A stretch of DNA of 64,000 nt from Pseudoalteromonas nigrifaciens (GTDB lineage: Bacteria; Pseudomonadota; Gammaproteobacteria; Enterobacterales; Alteromonadaceae), in the NCBI RefSeq assembly GCF_002221505.1, contig NZ_CP011036.1:2728001-2792000 (forward strand). Reading direction: 5' to 3'. A program made the position numbers and the translations under genes. Shown piece after piece: positions 1-9,745 of this stretch. Every line of letters starts with the position of its first letter. Positions within the stretch are counted from its first letter, which is position 1. A model generated the notes under the pieces. The model saw nothing but the letters and a program-made list of their open reading frames with translations, was not told the DNA's origin and made no database searches.

Positions 1-553
1 TTCGCGCAATCCATAACGCCGTAATATTGGCTACAGTACCGCCTGAGCAAAATGCACCTAATGATGTTTTTGCACTGTGCATCCATTTAGCATAAAACTC
101 GTCTTGCTGCCCGTACGCTAAATGGTGCATCATTCCAAGCACTTGGCGCTCAAGTGGGGTAAAAGCTTTAGAGGTTTCTATTTTTACTAGGTTTTGATTT
201 AGCCCTACCATTAGCTTTGACAGTGGTAGTAAAAAATGAGGTAAAGCTGAAGTCATATGGCCAATAAAGCTAGGCGCTGCGGTATGCACAGAGTGTGCAA
301 CCAGCTGCTCCATTATATCTTGCGCATAAGCAGATACAAACGTTGGATCCTCTGGGATCATCGCCGACTGAAAGTCTTTTTCAATTTCGTGTAATGGTTT
401 TTCAATTGCCGCAATGTTTTCGTTTAAAAAACCTGCTAAATTACTCGATATTTCAAGCTCTATTTTGCTTAAAGTTGAGTCTGGCGCTTCAGGTACAGTA
501 AATATACGCTTAAGGCTTTCTTTAGAGGCGACGGCAAAACGCTTTTGATCCAT
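1..553 (-). CDS. panP: PLP-dependent aspartate 1-decarboxylase PanP (N-terminal part; gene runs off the left edge)
   Basis: The visible 184 residues match the start of the group II PLP decarboxylases used in Vibrio and relatives to make beta-alanine from aspartate for pantothenate and CoA, in place of PanD. Supporting stretches are IFTVPEAPDSTLSKIE, HTAAPSFIGHMTSALPHFL, LVKIETSKAFTPLERQVLGM and the PLP-phosphate-binding region CSGGTVANITALW at the window edge. The catalytic PLP lysine lies further C-terminal and is not visible. The start is the ATG at 553. The name rests on resemblance to PanP; a diaminobutyrate or glutamate decarboxylase of the same fold is the main alternative. Confidence 0.8.
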   Translation of the reverse strand, partial: MDQKRFAVASKESLKRIFTVPEAPDSTLSKIELEISSNLAGFLNENIAAIEKPLHEIEKDFQSAMIPEDPTFVSAYAQDIMEQLVAHSVHTAAPSFIGHMTSALPHFLLPLSKLMVGLNQNLVKIETSKAFTPLERQVLGMMHHLAYGQQDEFYAKWMHSAKTSLGAFCSGGTVANITALWIAR

Positions 554-821
554 CTTAATACCTAGTGTGTGGCTAAAACGCCTGTTACTCTATTAAACAC
601 ACTAAATTAAGGTGCTATTTTAGTAACAGGGTTTTTAATAATTGCGCTAACTTTACTGCAATATTAAGAAAATGTCTCGCTTAAAGCCATAAAAACGCTA
701 AATGACATGACAAATAATACTAATTTTGGCTGTTTTTTATCTTTTTAATTCAAAATCAATTAAGTCATTGGGCATTTGTTTTTTTTGCGTATAATTAATT
801 TAACAATAAAAAGGGAATTAT
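554..821. other. Divergent intergenic region between panP and the GGDEF-EAL gene
   Basis: These 268 bases are AT-rich and hold no gene. They must contain the leftward panP promoter and a rightward promoter for the downstream gene. A TATAAT lies at 790-795, with a weak TTGGGC 15 bases upstream of it, 27 bases before the ATG at 822. No operator or riboswitch is apparent. Confidence 0.5.
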
Positions 822-2687
822 ATGCTACAAGGAAAACTAAGAATAAATGGATTAATAAGCGCTTTTATGCTGTTTTTAATCAGTTTAATTATCTGTGTTT
901 ATTATACTTATAGCACCATTCGCAGTGATGTAATTAACACTCTCGATAATCGTCTTATTAATGCAGCCACCAGCGTTAAATATATTTTGGGCGATGACTA
1001 TCACAGTAAAATAAATAAAACCCAAACTATTAGCTTTGCAACTTACGAAAGTAAAAGTAAGCAGCTTTCTGAGCTTGCACAAGCACTCGATATTGCTTAC
1101 GTGTATTCTATGGTGTTAATTAATGGCAAGGTTCATTTTAGCGCCTCTAGCTACACCCAAGAGGATCAAAATAGTGGCAAGGTAACCCAGTTTTTAGATT
1201 TATACCCAGAGGCAACTAAAGCTAATATTGGTGCCTTTTTATCTACTGAGCCTGTTTTTGAAATATCGAGTGATCAATGGGGCGACTTTAAAACTATTTT
1301 TATCCCGCATATTGATAAAAATGGCATTACATATTTAACTGCTGCCGATATAAGCCTTAAAACTATTAATAATAAGTTAGCGCAAAGCGCCTCAACATCG
1401 GCTGTTTTAGGCGGCTTTTTTTTAGTTATTATTATATTGTTGCTGATTATGTATAACTACGCGACTAAACGCGCTGCCATGAGAGACTCTGGTAGTGGTT
1501 TTGCTAATCATATTGCGCTTGAAAAATATTTTTTAAATACCCCTGTTCACCATATGCAAATGGCCATAATTTGGGTGAACGAAATTGAAAATATAAACCG
1601 CTTTTACGGTACTAAAGTGGGTGACAAAGTAATGAAAAAATTACTAATACACTTTAAAAAGCACAGCAATGTAAATTATCGTATTTATCGTGTAGCAACC
1701 AATAAACTGGTGTTACTAACCCCCAAAGAAACCCCATACGAAGAGCTAAGTAATTTAATCCAATCATATAATTTTAATACGCCATTTTTAACCAATCCCT
1801 TTATTTACATTACGTTATGTGCAGGTATTGCCCGAGGAAACAAGTCGTTACTGCTAAAAAATGCCCATATTGCGGCTTTACAGGCAAAACAAGGTAACCT
1901 TAGTGTTGTTAATTACTCTGAGGCTATAAATGACTCAAAGTCGCTGTATTTATATAATTTAGAAATAGCAAAAGAAGTACGTGAAGCGTTTGAGCAAAAG
2001 CGCGTTGTGCCCTATTTTCAGGCTGTTATTGATATAGAGTCTAAACAAACACTACACTACGAGTGCACGCCACGAATAGTGACTTCACAGGGCGAAATTT
2101 TAAAACCCGATGCATTTTCAAATACCGTAATACGCTTGCGTATGGATGGCTTATTAACCCGTACATTATTTTCACAGTGTCTTAGCCGCTTTCGTAAAAC
2201 ACAAATTAGCTGGAGTTTAAATATTACTATTGAAGATATATTAGACCCTAGCATAAATGAATACATTGCTTACGAGTTACAGCGCTATCCGTACCCTGCA
2301 AATATCACTTTAGTTTTATTTGAACCACAAGTTATCGCCAATTATTCAAGCGTAAGGGCATTTATAACTATGGTTAAAAGTAAGGGGATCAAGGTGATGA
2401 TTAACAGTTTTGGCAATGACTTTGCAAATACACTCAATATTTTAAAATTGGAAATTGACGTAATAAAGTTAGATGGCATGCTAATAAAGCAAATAGTTAA
2501 TGATGAGAACACGGCGCTATTTGTTGATTACACAGCCAATTTTGCAAAGCAGCAAAATATTCAACTAATTGCTTCTATGGTAGAAAACAAAGCTATTGCT
2601 ACGGCACTCAAAAAAGTAAATGTGACGCTAATGCAGGGTAGTTACATTGCCCACCCAGCGCCACATGTTAATCCATTATTTGAGTAG
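822..2687 (+). CDS. Membrane GGDEF-EAL protein with both domains degenerate
   Basis: A 621-residue inner-membrane protein with transmembrane segments at about 9-29 and 192-214 enclosing a periplasmic sensor region, then a GGDEF-like domain (about 240-365) and an EAL-like domain (about 385-621). The GGDEF signature reads VATNK (291-295), so cyclase activity is not expected. In the EAL domain, EAL is ECT (414-416), the DDFG metal-binding aspartates are replaced (NSF, 528-530) and the late glutamate region reads ASMVEN (584-589). The KLD lysine/aspartate (549-551) and the QG near the C-terminus remain. It is therefore probably a signalling or c-di-GMP-binding protein rather than an enzyme, in the manner of CsrD or LapD. 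Which of these it resembles most cannot be decided from sequence reading alone. Confidence 0.8.
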   Translation: MLQGKLRINGLISAFMLFLISLIICVYYTYSTIRSDVINTLDNRLINAATSVKYILGDDYHSKINKTQTISFATYESKSKQLSELAQALDIAYVYSMVLINGKVHFSASSYTQEDQNSGKVTQFLDLYPEATKANIGAFLSTEPVFEISSDQWGDFKTIFIPHIDKNGITYLTAADISLKTINNKLAQSASTSAVLGGFFLVIIILLLIMYNYATKRAAMRDSGSGFANHIALEKYFLNTPVHHMQMAIIWVNEIENINRFYGTKVGDKVMKKLLIHFKKHSNVNYRIYRVATNKLVLLTPKETPYEELSNLIQSYNFNTPFLTNPFIYITLCAGIARGNKSLLLKNAHIAALQAKQGNLSVVNYSEAINDSKSLYLYNLEIAKEVREAFEQKRVVPYFQAVIDIESKQTLHYECTPRIVTSQGEILKPDAFSNTVIRLRMDGLLTRTLFSQCLSRFRKTQISWSLNITIEDILDPSINEYIAYELQRYPYPANITLVLFEPQVIANYSSVRAFITMVKSKGIKVMINSFGNDFANTLNILKLEIDVIKLDGMLIKQIVNDENTALFVDYTANFAKQQNIQLIASMVENKAIATALKKVNVTLMQGSYIAHPAPHVNPLFE

Positions 2688-2696
2688 TAAAGTTAA

Positions 2697-3371
2697 TCAA
2701 CCCTGAGTTAAATTAATAACTAAGCGGTGGCTTTGTTGGCCACTGGCCCAGTATTTCCGCTCAAATGGGGTGATTGCTTCATCTGCCCCATAAGCAGAAA
2801 CCTGACAAGCATTACCGGTTAGTTCAAGTGCTCTGGCAAACTCTTTAACGTAAATATCCCAGTTACTGCGAACCTCTAATTTACCGCCTAACTTTACAAT
2901 AAACGGAAAAATAGCCGCGCCGTGCCAACGCCTACGAATATGTTTAGATTTAGGCCACGGATTGGGGTAAAGCAAATAATGGTGACTAGGTTGCCAGTTT
3001 GCAGCCACGGCTAAACGCCAAAAGTCGTTTAAATCTGCTTGCACCAAAATATATTGCCCACTGTCGGTTTGTTTATACTCTACATCGTGCTTATCTAACC
3101 GGTGCGACGACTTATCAATACCAATTACCAGCGCATCGGGATGGCGCTTAGCTAAATTAGCGGTACTTTCTCCTACACCACAACACGAATCTAAAATAAG
3201 TGGGCCTTTAAACGCCTGTACTTTAGCATTCACCTCATCAAACGCTGTTTGTGTATGCGCTGCTATTGGCTTTTTAAACTCTGCGTTTAAATGCTTGCTA
3301 ACTATGTCATCCAGCTTTTCGTGAATACCCGCTTGATTAGATACAATACTACGCGAATTTGCATCAGTCAT
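2697..3371 (-). CDS. TrmB-family tRNA (guanine-N7)-methyltransferase-like protein
   Basis: This 224-residue SAM-dependent methyltransferase has a Rossmann SAM motif DSCCGVGESTANLA (61-74) and the TrmB signature PNPWPKSKHIRRRWH (136-150). That segment binds tRNA/SAM in enzymes making m7G46. It is the last gene of the leftward mpl-ubiX-yadG-yadH operon, and its ATG shares one base with the yadH stop (TAATG), indicating translational coupling. The long N-terminal lead and the DSCCG motif differ from classical TrmB, and this locus is not the usual trmB neighbourhood, so it may be a paralog with another RNA substrate. The family is secure; the exact substrate is not. Confidence 0.8.
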   Translation of the reverse strand: MTDANSRSIVSNQAGIHEKLDDIVSKHLNAEFKKPIAAHTQTAFDEVNAKVQAFKGPLILDSCCGVGESTANLAKRHPDALVIGIDKSSHRLDKHDVEYKQTDSGQYILVQADLNDFWRLAVAANWQPSHHYLLYPNPWPKSKHIRRRWHGAAIFPFIVKLGGKLEVRSNWDIYVKEFARALELTGNACQVSAYGADEAITPFERKYWASGQQSHRLVINLTQG

Positions 3372-4138
3372 TAGTGTCTTAGCCCCACACCTTTTTTAAT
3401 TAATGTCAGCGCTAAGGTAAATAACGCGATAATAAATACTAAAATAACACCAAGTGCCAAGCTTAAATCAACATCCGACACACCTAAAAACCCATACCTA
3501 AACGCGTTAACCATATAAATAATAGGATTTACTTGTGATACATTTTGCCAAAACTCTGGCAGTAAGGTAATTGAATAAAACACCCCACCTAAATAAGTTA
3601 GCGGCGTTAAAATAAAGGTAGGAATAATACTAATATCGTCAAAGCTATTTGCATATATAGCATTTATTAAGCCACCGAGTGCAAATACTGCAGAGGTTAA
3701 AATAACGGTAGCCATAATGATAAAAATATTATGAATTTGAATATCAACAAACAATAACGATACGCAGGTAACAATAAAGCCCACCATTATTCCGCGCGTC
3801 ATACCACCGCCCATATAGCCAAGCACAATAATATAGTTTGGCACTGGGGCTACAAGTAGCTCTTCAATACTTTTTTGAAATTTAGTCGAGTAAAAACTTG
3901 AGGCTACATTAGAATAAGAGTTAGTAATAACCGACATCATTATCAGTCCAGGTACTATAAACTCCATATAACTAAAGCCGCCCATATCACCAATACGTGA
4001 GCCTATTAAGTTACCAAAAATAACAAAATATAAACTCATGGTAATTGCTGGAGGTACTAAGGTTTGCACCCAAATACGTAAAAAACGAATACACTCTTTA
4101 ATCCAAATACTTTTTAAGGCTACGCCATATTTAAACAT
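3371..4138 (-). CDS. yadH: ABC-2 type transporter permease YadH
   Basis: A 255-residue inner-membrane permease with about six hydrophobic segments and the ABC-2 fold, the size of E. coli YadH (256). It begins directly after the ATPase gene, whose stop ends at 4139. The substrate is unknown; the paralogous O-antigen and drug exporters of this fold move large or amphipathic molecules. The placement between a peptidoglycan-recycling ligase operon and a methyltransferase does not identify a substrate. Confidence 0.88.
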   Translation of the reverse strand: MFKYGVALKSIWIKECIRFLRIWVQTLVPPAITMSLYFVIFGNLIGSRIGDMGGFSYMEFIVPGLIMMSVITNSYSNVASSFYSTKFQKSIEELLVAPVPNYIIVLGYMGGGMTRGIMVGFIVTCVSLLFVDIQIHNIFIIMATVILTSAVFALGGLINAIYANSFDDISIIPTFILTPLTYLGGVFYSITLLPEFWQNVSQVNPIIYMVNAFRYGFLGVSDVDLSLALGVILVFIIALFTLALTLIKKGVGLRH

Positions 4139-5068
4139 TTACTTGCCTCGACCTTGTTCTAATAATCCAACAAATAACTCTTCTAATCTATTTGCTTTGT
4201 TACGCATACTCAATACGGTATTACCTTGCTCAGTTAGCGCACTAAATACAGCGTTTAAGCCTTGCGATTTAGCCACTTCAACTTCAATAGTATGCTCATC
4301 GTCCATAGTAAATTTATAACCCTCAAGCGTAACTGGCTTAGCCGGTGTTTTTAAATCTAAAATAAAGGTTTCTTTATCAAGCTTAGATAACAGTGCTTTA
4401 ATTGTGGTGTTTTCAACAATCAAGCCATTGTCTATTATGGCTATGTTTTTACACAATAACTCTGCTTCTTCTAAGTAATGAGTGGTTAAAATAATGGTGA
4501 CGCCCTGCTCATTAATTTGGCGTAAAAAATCCCACATTGAACGACGCAGCTCTATATCAACACCAGCCGTTGGCTCATCTAAAATCAGTAATTTAGGCTC
4601 ATGCATAAGTGCGCGAGCAATCATTAAACGGCGTTTCATGCCACCTGAAAGCGTACGCGCTTGTTTATCTTTTTTATCTAGTAACCCCAATTGGGTTAAA
4701 TATTTTTCGGCGCGTTTATGTGCTTCGCCGCGTGGTACACCATAATAACCCGCTTGAGTTACTAATATTTGGGTTAGGGTTTCAAATTGGCTAAAATTAA
4801 ACTCTTGCGGCACTAAGCCTAAATGCGCTTTAGCAGCCTCTAGGTCGGTGTCTATGTCGCAACCAAACACCTCTACCTTACCTTTAGTTTTATTTACCAG
4901 TGATGAAATAACACCAATTGTGGTCGACTTACCCGCTCCATTAGGGCCAAGTAAGGCAAAAAAATCGCCCTCACGCACTTGTAAATCAATACCCTTTACA
5001 GCTTCAACCCCATTAGTATAAACCTTAGTAAGGCCTGCTATATTTAAAGCAATTTGTTGCTTACTCAT
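4139..5068 (-). CDS. yadG: ABC transporter ATP-binding protein YadG
   Basis: A 309-residue ATPase partner of the YadH permease. Walker A is [10 protein letters not shown] (41-50), the signature is TLSGGMKRR, Walker B is [10 protein letters not shown] and the switch histidine is in [13 protein letters not shown]-terminal extension of about 90 residues follows the nucleotide-binding domain, as in YadG and CcmA-type ATPases. Its ATG overlaps the ubiX stop by four bases (ATGA). The orthologous pair is known in E. coli but its transported substrate is not established. Confidence 0.9.
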   Translation of the reverse strand: MSKQQIALNIAGLTKVYTNGVEAVKGIDLQVREGDFFALLGPNGAGKSTTIGVISSLVNKTKGKVEVFGCDIDTDLEAAKAHLGLVPQEFNFSQFETLTQILVTQAGYYGVPRGEAHKRAEKYLTQLGLLDKKDKQARTLSGGMKRRLMIARALMHEPKLLILDEPTAGVDIELRRSMWDFLRQINEQGVTIILTTHYLEEAELLCKNIAIIDNGLIVENTTIKALLSKLDKETFILDLKTPAKPVTLEGYKFTMDDEHTIEVEVAKSQGLNAVFSALTEQGNTVLSMRNKANRLEELFVGLLEQGRGK

Positions 5069-5688
5069 GACTTGCCCTCACCATAACCCCAACGCTTTGT
5101 TAGGTTATGTTCAATGTTTAAATGATCTAAAATTCGCGCCACCATAAAATCAACTAAATCGGCAATACTTTGTGGCTGATGATAAAAACCCGGCGACGCG
5201 GGCATAATGGTGACCCCTAAGCGTGAAAGCTTAAGCATGTTTTCCAGATGAATTTGATTAAATGGTGTTTCGCGTGGCACTAAAATAAGATGGCCACGCT
5301 CTTTAATTACCACATCAGCGGCGCGCTCTAGTAAGTTGTCAGATGCACCTACAGCAATAGCCGAAACCGTGCCCGCGCTACAAGGGCACACTATCATTTT
5401 TTTAGGGGCAGCTGATCCTGAGGCTACTGGGCTAAACCAGTTGTCTTTACCATATACTTTTAGCTGTTCTGGCTTGGCGTTATATAGCGCACTTAATTGC
5501 TCACTGGCTTTGGTTTCATTACCTGAGAGCTTAATACCAGATTCAATATCAAATACCACTCGCGCTGCACTTGAAATAAGCACATACACCTGAAATTGCT
5601 GCTCTATTAATACCTCTAATAATCTCAAGCCATAAGGCGCACCCGACGCGCCACTAAATGCTAAGGTAATTGTGTCTTTAAATTGCAA
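5065..5688 (-). CDS. ubiX: Flavin prenyltransferase UbiX
   Basis: UbiX prenylates FMN to make the cofactor of the UbiD decarboxylase in ubiquinone synthesis. Near the N-terminus is the family motif [17 protein letters not shown], and later [20 protein letters not shown] and [10 protein letters not shown]. The open frame could begin at 5721, but that would overlap mpl by 32 bases and add 11 atypical residues. A TTG at 5688 is preceded by GGAG with a six-base spacer and follows the mpl TAA by one base, so I prefer it (207 residues; E. coli 189). It is translationally coupled to both mpl and yadG. Confidence 0.9.
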   Translation of the reverse strand: MQFKDTITLAFSGASGAPYGLRLLEVLIEQQFQVYVLISSAARVVFDIESGIKLSGNETKASEQLSALYNAKPEQLKVYGKDNWFSPVASGSAAPKKMIVCPCSAGTVSAIAVGASDNLLERAADVVIKERGHLILVPRETPFNQIHLENMLKLSRLGVTIMPASPGFYHQPQSIADLVDFMVARILDHLNIEHNLTKRWGYGEGKS

Positions 5689-5689
5689 A

Positions 5690-7045
5690 TTATTCTCCGC
5701 TGTATTTATTAGCCAGTGCATCGACTAGTTGCTGATGCAGGCCATTAAAACTACCATTGCTCATTATTAAAATATGTTGATTAGCTGCTATATTATCAAG
5801 TACGGTATCAATAATTACCTGGGTACTGGTAAAACACTGCATACCGGCTGTAGCCGCTTGTTCGCTCAGCGACCAGCTTAGGTTTTCTGGCTCAAAAAGC
5901 AGTACCTCATCAGCATCACTCAACGAGGCAAGCAATGTATGTTGATGCACGCCCATTTTCATGGTGTTTGATCGCGGCTCTAAAATAGCAATTATTTTAT
6001 CACTGCCTACTTTAGCGCGCAGCCCTGCTAATGTGGTTTGAATAGCCGTAGGATGATGTGCAAAATCGTCATACACTTTTATATTATTAATATCGGCTTT
6101 GAGCTCCATGCGTCGTTTAGGGCTAATAAACTCGCCAAGTGCCGCTATACTATGCTCAACGGCAATGCCCACATGGCGCGCAGCTGCGATTGCCATAATA
6201 GCATTTTTAACGTTGTGCTCACCCATTGCCTGCCAATTAACGGTGCCTTGTTTTTCATTATTTAAAAACACTTTAAACTCACTGCCATCGGCTTTTATTA
6301 GTTCATAATTCCAATCAATACCCAAGGTTTCACTTTCGCTCCATAGTCCTTGAGTTATTACATCACTAAGTGCTTGATCATCCTTTGGCCAAATAACTTT
6401 GCCACTTTGTGGTACTGTACGTATTAAATGATGAAATTGTTTTTTAATCGCGTTTAAATCTTCAAAAATATCGGCATGATCAAACTCAAGATTATTTAAA
6501 ATAAGTGTTCGCGGTAAATAATGCACAAACTTACTGCGCTTATCAAAAAATGCAGTGTCGTATTCGTCTGCTTCAATAACAAAAAAGGGGGTTTCGCCTA
6601 CTTTGGCCGACACACCAAAATTTTGTACTATGCCGCCAATTAAAAAGCCCGGTTTTAAACCCGCATACTCTAAAATCCATGCAAGCATACTCGCTGTGGT
6701 GGTTTTACCATGTGTACCAGCAACAGCAAGTACCCATGAATTTTGTAATAAGTTATGTTTTAGCCATTCAGGCCCAGATGTATAAGGCAGACCTTTATCA
6801 AGTACATATTCAACACATGGATTGCCTCGGCTCATAGCATTGCCAATAACCACCATGTCTGGCGCTGGCTCTAATTGGGTTACCTCGTAGCCTTGGGTTA
6901 ACTCAATTCCGAGATCTTCAAGCTGCGTGCTCATAGGTGGATAAACGTTTTGATCAGACCCAGTTACTTTATGGCCAAGCGATTTAGCAATCGCAGCTAT
7001 TCCACCCATAAAGGTGCCACAAATACCTAAAATATGAATATGCAT
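5690..7045 (-). CDS. mpl: UDP-N-acetylmuramate:L-alanyl-gamma-D-glutamyl-meso-diaminopimelate ligase Mpl
   Basis: Mpl attaches the recycled tripeptide to UDP-MurNAc in cell-wall recycling. The 451-residue protein has the Mur ligase layout: an N-terminal Rossmann domain starting [20 protein letters not shown], the ATP P-loop [10 protein letters not shown] (110-119), the central motif [16 protein letters not shown] and the C-terminal [11 protein letters not shown]. It is the first gene of the leftward operon, with GGAAAG shortly before its ATG. MurC is the nearest alternative, but the [15 protein letters not shown] start and the absence of a division-cell wall cluster favour Mpl. Confidence 0.95.
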   Translation of the reverse strand: MHIHILGICGTFMGGIAAIAKSLGHKVTGSDQNVYPPMSTQLEDLGIELTQGYEVTQLEPAPDMVVIGNAMSRGNPCVEYVLDKGLPYTSGPEWLKHNLLQNSWVLAVAGTHGKTTTASMLAWILEYAGLKPGFLIGGIVQNFGVSAKVGETPFFVIEADEYDTAFFDKRSKFVHYLPRTLILNNLEFDHADIFEDLNAIKKQFHHLIRTVPQSGKVIWPKDDQALSDVITQGLWSESETLGIDWNYELIKADGSEFKVFLNNEKQGTVNWQAMGEHNVKNAIMAIAAARHVGIAVEHSIAALGEFISPKRRMELKADINNIKVYDDFAHHPTAIQTTLAGLRAKVGSDKIIAILEPRSNTMKMGVHQHTLLASLSDADEVLLFEPENLSWSLSEQAATAGMQCFTSTQVIIDTVLDNIAANQHILIMSNGSFNGLHQQLVDALANKYSGE

Positions 7046-7212
7046 CTACTTTCCTTTAATCGTGTGCTTACTTTGCACAACAGCAAAGTTTAATGGCGCT
7101 ATAATGCCAAAATTCGTGCTTCGTTACCATTGCGCATGCGCATTTCACTGTTGCCAAAAACGCCTAAGTAACTTAATAATTAAGCCACTAACGTTAAAAG
7201 TATCACTGACAA

Positions 7213-7240
7213 AAAAGCCTTCCACACTAGGAAGGCTTTT
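7213..7240 (-). terminator. Intrinsic terminator of the uppP operon
   Basis: Perfect 11-bp arms (7213-7223 and 7230-7240; AAAAGCCTTCC and its complement) around a 6-base loop. On the minus strand the stem is followed by a T-run. It lies downstream of uppP and separates it from mpl. Confidence 0.85.
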
Positions 7241-7273
7241 AAACGCTTAAACTAAACGAGTAAAAAATATTAA

Positions 7274-8074
7274 TTACAGCGTTAAAAATACAATTAACCC
7301 GACCCCTAGCAATAATCGGTAGATAACAAATGGCAACATTCCCATGCGTTCTATTACTTTTAAAAACATATAAATACAGACATAAGCCGATAAAAATGAC
7401 AACACAACACCTAATAATAAGGTGCTCCAGTCAACTAGATGATCCCCTAGTGCAAGCTCAACGGTATAGTAAAGTCCCATCATTGAAATGATAGGTATTG
7501 CCAGTAAAAACGAAAAGCGTGCAGCGCTTTGTTTATTCATGCCAAGCATTAAACCCGCGGTCATAGTAATACCTGAACGTGATGTACCTGGGATCATCGC
7601 AACGGCTTGTGCTAGGCCTATAATAAGCGCGGTTTTCCAATTTAGCTGATAAATCGTTTTAATTTGCTTACCTTTTGCATCCGCATACCAAAGCAATAAA
7701 CCAAATATAATGGTGGTAACCGCGATCACCCATGCGCTACGCAAATAAAGCTCAATCATGTCTTTTAAAAGCAAACCTAAAATAGCGGCCGGAATTGTGC
7801 CTAAAATTATCCACCAGCCTAATTTACTGTCATCTGTGCTACCTTGCGCACCAAACGACTTAAACCACGCACTAAGTATGCTGCTTACTTCTTTACGAAA
7901 ATAAATCACTACTGCAATTAAAGTACCTACGTGTACTGCAACATCAAATGCTAACCCTTGATCTTCCCAGCCTAATATTTGCGATGGTAAAATTAAGTGC
8001 GCAGAGCTAGAAATAGGCAAAAATTCAGTAAACCCCTGAATAAGAGCTAAAACAATAATTTCAATAATACTCAT
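7274..8074 (-). CDS. uppP: Undecaprenyl-diphosphatase UppP (BacA)
   Basis: This integral membrane phosphatase recycles undecaprenyl pyrophosphate to the lipid carrier for peptidoglycan and other envelope glycans. The 266-residue protein has the two diagnostic motifs, [17 protein letters not shown] near the N-terminus and [17 protein letters not shown] in the middle, and about eight hydrophobic segments. Its ATG overlaps the folK stop by four bases, so it is the last gene of a folB-folK-uppP transcript. Confidence 0.95.
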   Translation of the reverse strand: MSIIEIIVLALIQGFTEFLPISSSAHLILPSQILGWEDQGLAFDVAVHVGTLIAVVIYFRKEVSSILSAWFKSFGAQGSTDDSKLGWWIILGTIPAAILGLLLKDMIELYLRSAWVIAVTTIIFGLLLWYADAKGKQIKTIYQLNWKTALIIGLAQAVAMIPGTSRSGITMTAGLMLGMNKQSAARFSFLLAIPIISMMGLYYTVELALGDHLVDWSTLLLGVVLSFLSAYVCIYMFLKVIERMGMLPFVIYRLLLGVGLIVFLTL

Positions 8075-8559
8075 GGGTTAGAAAACTCCACCTTCCATAG
8101 TTTTTGTTGAGGGTTGTTGTACTCGCGCCAAAGATCGGCAATGGTTTGCTGTGCAACAGGGTGATAAAAATGCGGGGCCACTTCAGCTAGGGGCTGTAAT
8201 ACAAAGGCGTTTTTTGTAATTTCGTCACGTGGTAATTGTGCGGGAGAGTCGCAAATTACATCATCATAAAATAGTAAATCTAAATCGAGAGTCCGCGGGC
8301 TAAACTTTTTATCGTTTGCAGTACGGCCATTATTGCGCTCAATTTGCTTTAGTAAGCTACATACATCTGCTAATGGCATATCGGTTGTAGCACCAACCAC
8401 CGAGTTATAAAAGTTATTACCAGCAAATCCAACCGCTTCGCTTTCAAATACTGAGGAATGCACTAAGTCGTTAAAGTGCGGCTTGAGCGCTATAAGCGCA
8501 CAGCGCATATAATGCGCCTTATTAATATTTGACCCTAAACTGATATAAATTTGCGCCAT
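8071..8559 (-). CDS. folK: 2-amino-4-hydroxy-6-hydroxymethyldihydropteridine pyrophosphokinase FolK
   Basis: FolK pyrophosphorylates 6-hydroxymethyldihydropterin in folate synthesis. The 162-residue protein shows YISLGSNI at the start and [14 protein letters not shown], the conserved aspartate-rich Mg/ATP motif. It directly follows folB, the preceding enzyme of the same pathway, and overlaps uppP. The initiation codon is the ATG at 8559, abutting the folB stop. Confidence 0.93.
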   Translation of the reverse strand: MAQIYISLGSNINKAHYMRCALIALKPHFNDLVHSSVFESEAVGFAGNNFYNSVVGATTDMPLADVCSLLKQIERNNGRTANDKKFSPRTLDLDLLFYDDVICDSPAQLPRDEITKNAFVLQPLAEVAPHFYHPVAQQTIADLWREYNNPQQKLWKVEFSNP

Positions 8560-8919
8560 TTAAATGCTTGCCTTAGTACGCGTAATTTCAACACCCACAG
8601 TTTGCGCCTGAGCAACGGCTGCAGGTTTACTTACTCGAATAGTAACTTGTGGGGTATTAAACTCAGTCAAAATTATATGTGCTAATTGCTCAACTAAGGT
8701 TTCGAGCAGCTCTACCGGTTTTGCCGTACTGTGCTCAATGATCCGCTCACTTACTTTTGCATAATCGAGTGCTAAATTAATATCATCGTTTACAGCTGCA
8801 GGTTTAATATCACTTAGCATTTCAACGTCAAAGTAAAGGCTTTGTTTACTTTCTTTTTCAAAGTCGTACACTCCAATAATAGTGTCGACGTGTAATTGCG
8901 ATATAAATACCTTGTCCAT
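8560..8919 (-). CDS. folB: Dihydroneopterin aldolase FolB
   Basis: FolB converts dihydroneopterin to 6-hydroxymethyldihydropterin. Family hallmarks are MDKVFISQLHVDTIIGVYDFE at the N-terminus and VTIRVSKPAAVAQAQTVGVE at the C-terminus. The open frame extends upstream to 8943, but AGGAG sits just before the ATG at 8919, and homologs begin there, giving 119 residues. It heads the folB-folK-uppP operon, divergent from plsY. Confidence 0.92.
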   Translation of the reverse strand: MDKVFISQLHVDTIIGVYDFEKESKQSLYFDVEMLSDIKPAAVNDDINLALDYAKVSERIIEHSTAKPVELLETLVEQLAHIILTEFNTPQVTIRVSKPAAVAQAQTVGVEITRTKASI

Positions 8920-9127
8920 TAATGCTCCTAATGACAGTAACAAGCCACTGAGTTAACTGCATAATGTATCAATTAAATTAATACTGTATATACTTTAATC
9001 AGTGTTTAAATACATATAAATTACTTCTACAATAACAAGGTAGCTATACTAGTTAGTAATTAAAGCAGTTTATAAATTTTGACGTCAATAATAGCCGAAA
9101 AAGTACAATTAAAAAATAAGGAAGCAC

Positions 9128-9739
9128 GTGTTAGCCACTTTAATGTTTATTTTAGTCTATTTACTTGGGTCGATTTCGTCGGCCATACTCGTCTCGCGGT
9201 TATTTAAACTCCCCGATCCGCGTAGTAATGGCTCTAATAATCCAGGGGCAACTAATGTTTACCGGCTGGGGGGCGCACTACCCGCTTGTTTAGTACTAAT
9301 ATTTGATGTTTTAAAAGGCACTATTCCCGTTTGGGGGGCCTACTTTTTAGATCTTGAGCCGCTTGCGCTTGGTTTAGTCGCTGTGGCCGCCTGTTTGGGG
9401 CACATGTTCCCATTATTTTTTGGTTTTAAAGGGGGCAAAGCGGTAGCAACTGCTTTTGGTTCTTTATTACCTATAGGGTTATCTTTGGCGGGTTTATTAA
9501 TTTGTACTTGGTTTATTATGGTAGCAATAACACGCTATTCTTCTCTTGCTGCCTTAGTTGCGGTTTCGCTTGCACCTTTATACACTTGGTTAATAAAGCC
9601 ACTTTATACGCTACCCGTTACCTTTATTACGGTACTAATTATTTTTAGGCATCGCTCTAATATCGCACGATTATTTAGTGGTAACGAGCCAAAAGTGGGC
9701 GCTAAAAAAGCACCCACTGATGAAAAAAGCGATATTTAA
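9128..9739 (+). CDS. plsY: Glycerol-3-phosphate acyltransferase PlsY
   Basis: PlsY transfers the acyl group of acyl-phosphate to glycerol-3-phosphate, the first step of phospholipid synthesis. The 203-residue protein has about five membrane segments and the three family motifs: [32 protein letters not shown] and a C-terminal [13 protein letters not shown]. It starts at a GTG (9128) preceded by AAGGAA. Divergent folB and convergent tsaD (six bases from its stop) are the usual type of neighbourhood in this group. Confidence 0.95.
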   Translation: MLATLMFILVYLLGSISSAILVSRLFKLPDPRSNGSNNPGATNVYRLGGALPACLVLIFDVLKGTIPVWGAYFLDLEPLALGLVAVAACLGHMFPLFFGFKGGKAVATAFGSLLPIGLSLAGLLICTWFIMVAITRYSSLAALVAVSLAPLYTWLIKPLYTLPVTFITVLIIFRHRSNIARLFSGNEPKVGAKKAPTDEKSDI

Positions 9740-9745
9740 CTGCTA

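Noticed and set aside
7131..7142. Twelve-base palindrome TGCGCATGCGCA upstream of mpl
   Set aside because: A short palindrome of alternating GC is easily produced by chance, and no promoter can be tied to it.
7100..7240. Possible small RNA between mpl and uppP (TATAAT at 7101-7106, terminator at 7213-7240)
   Set aside because: No -35 at proper spacing and the hairpin is explained as the uppP terminator.
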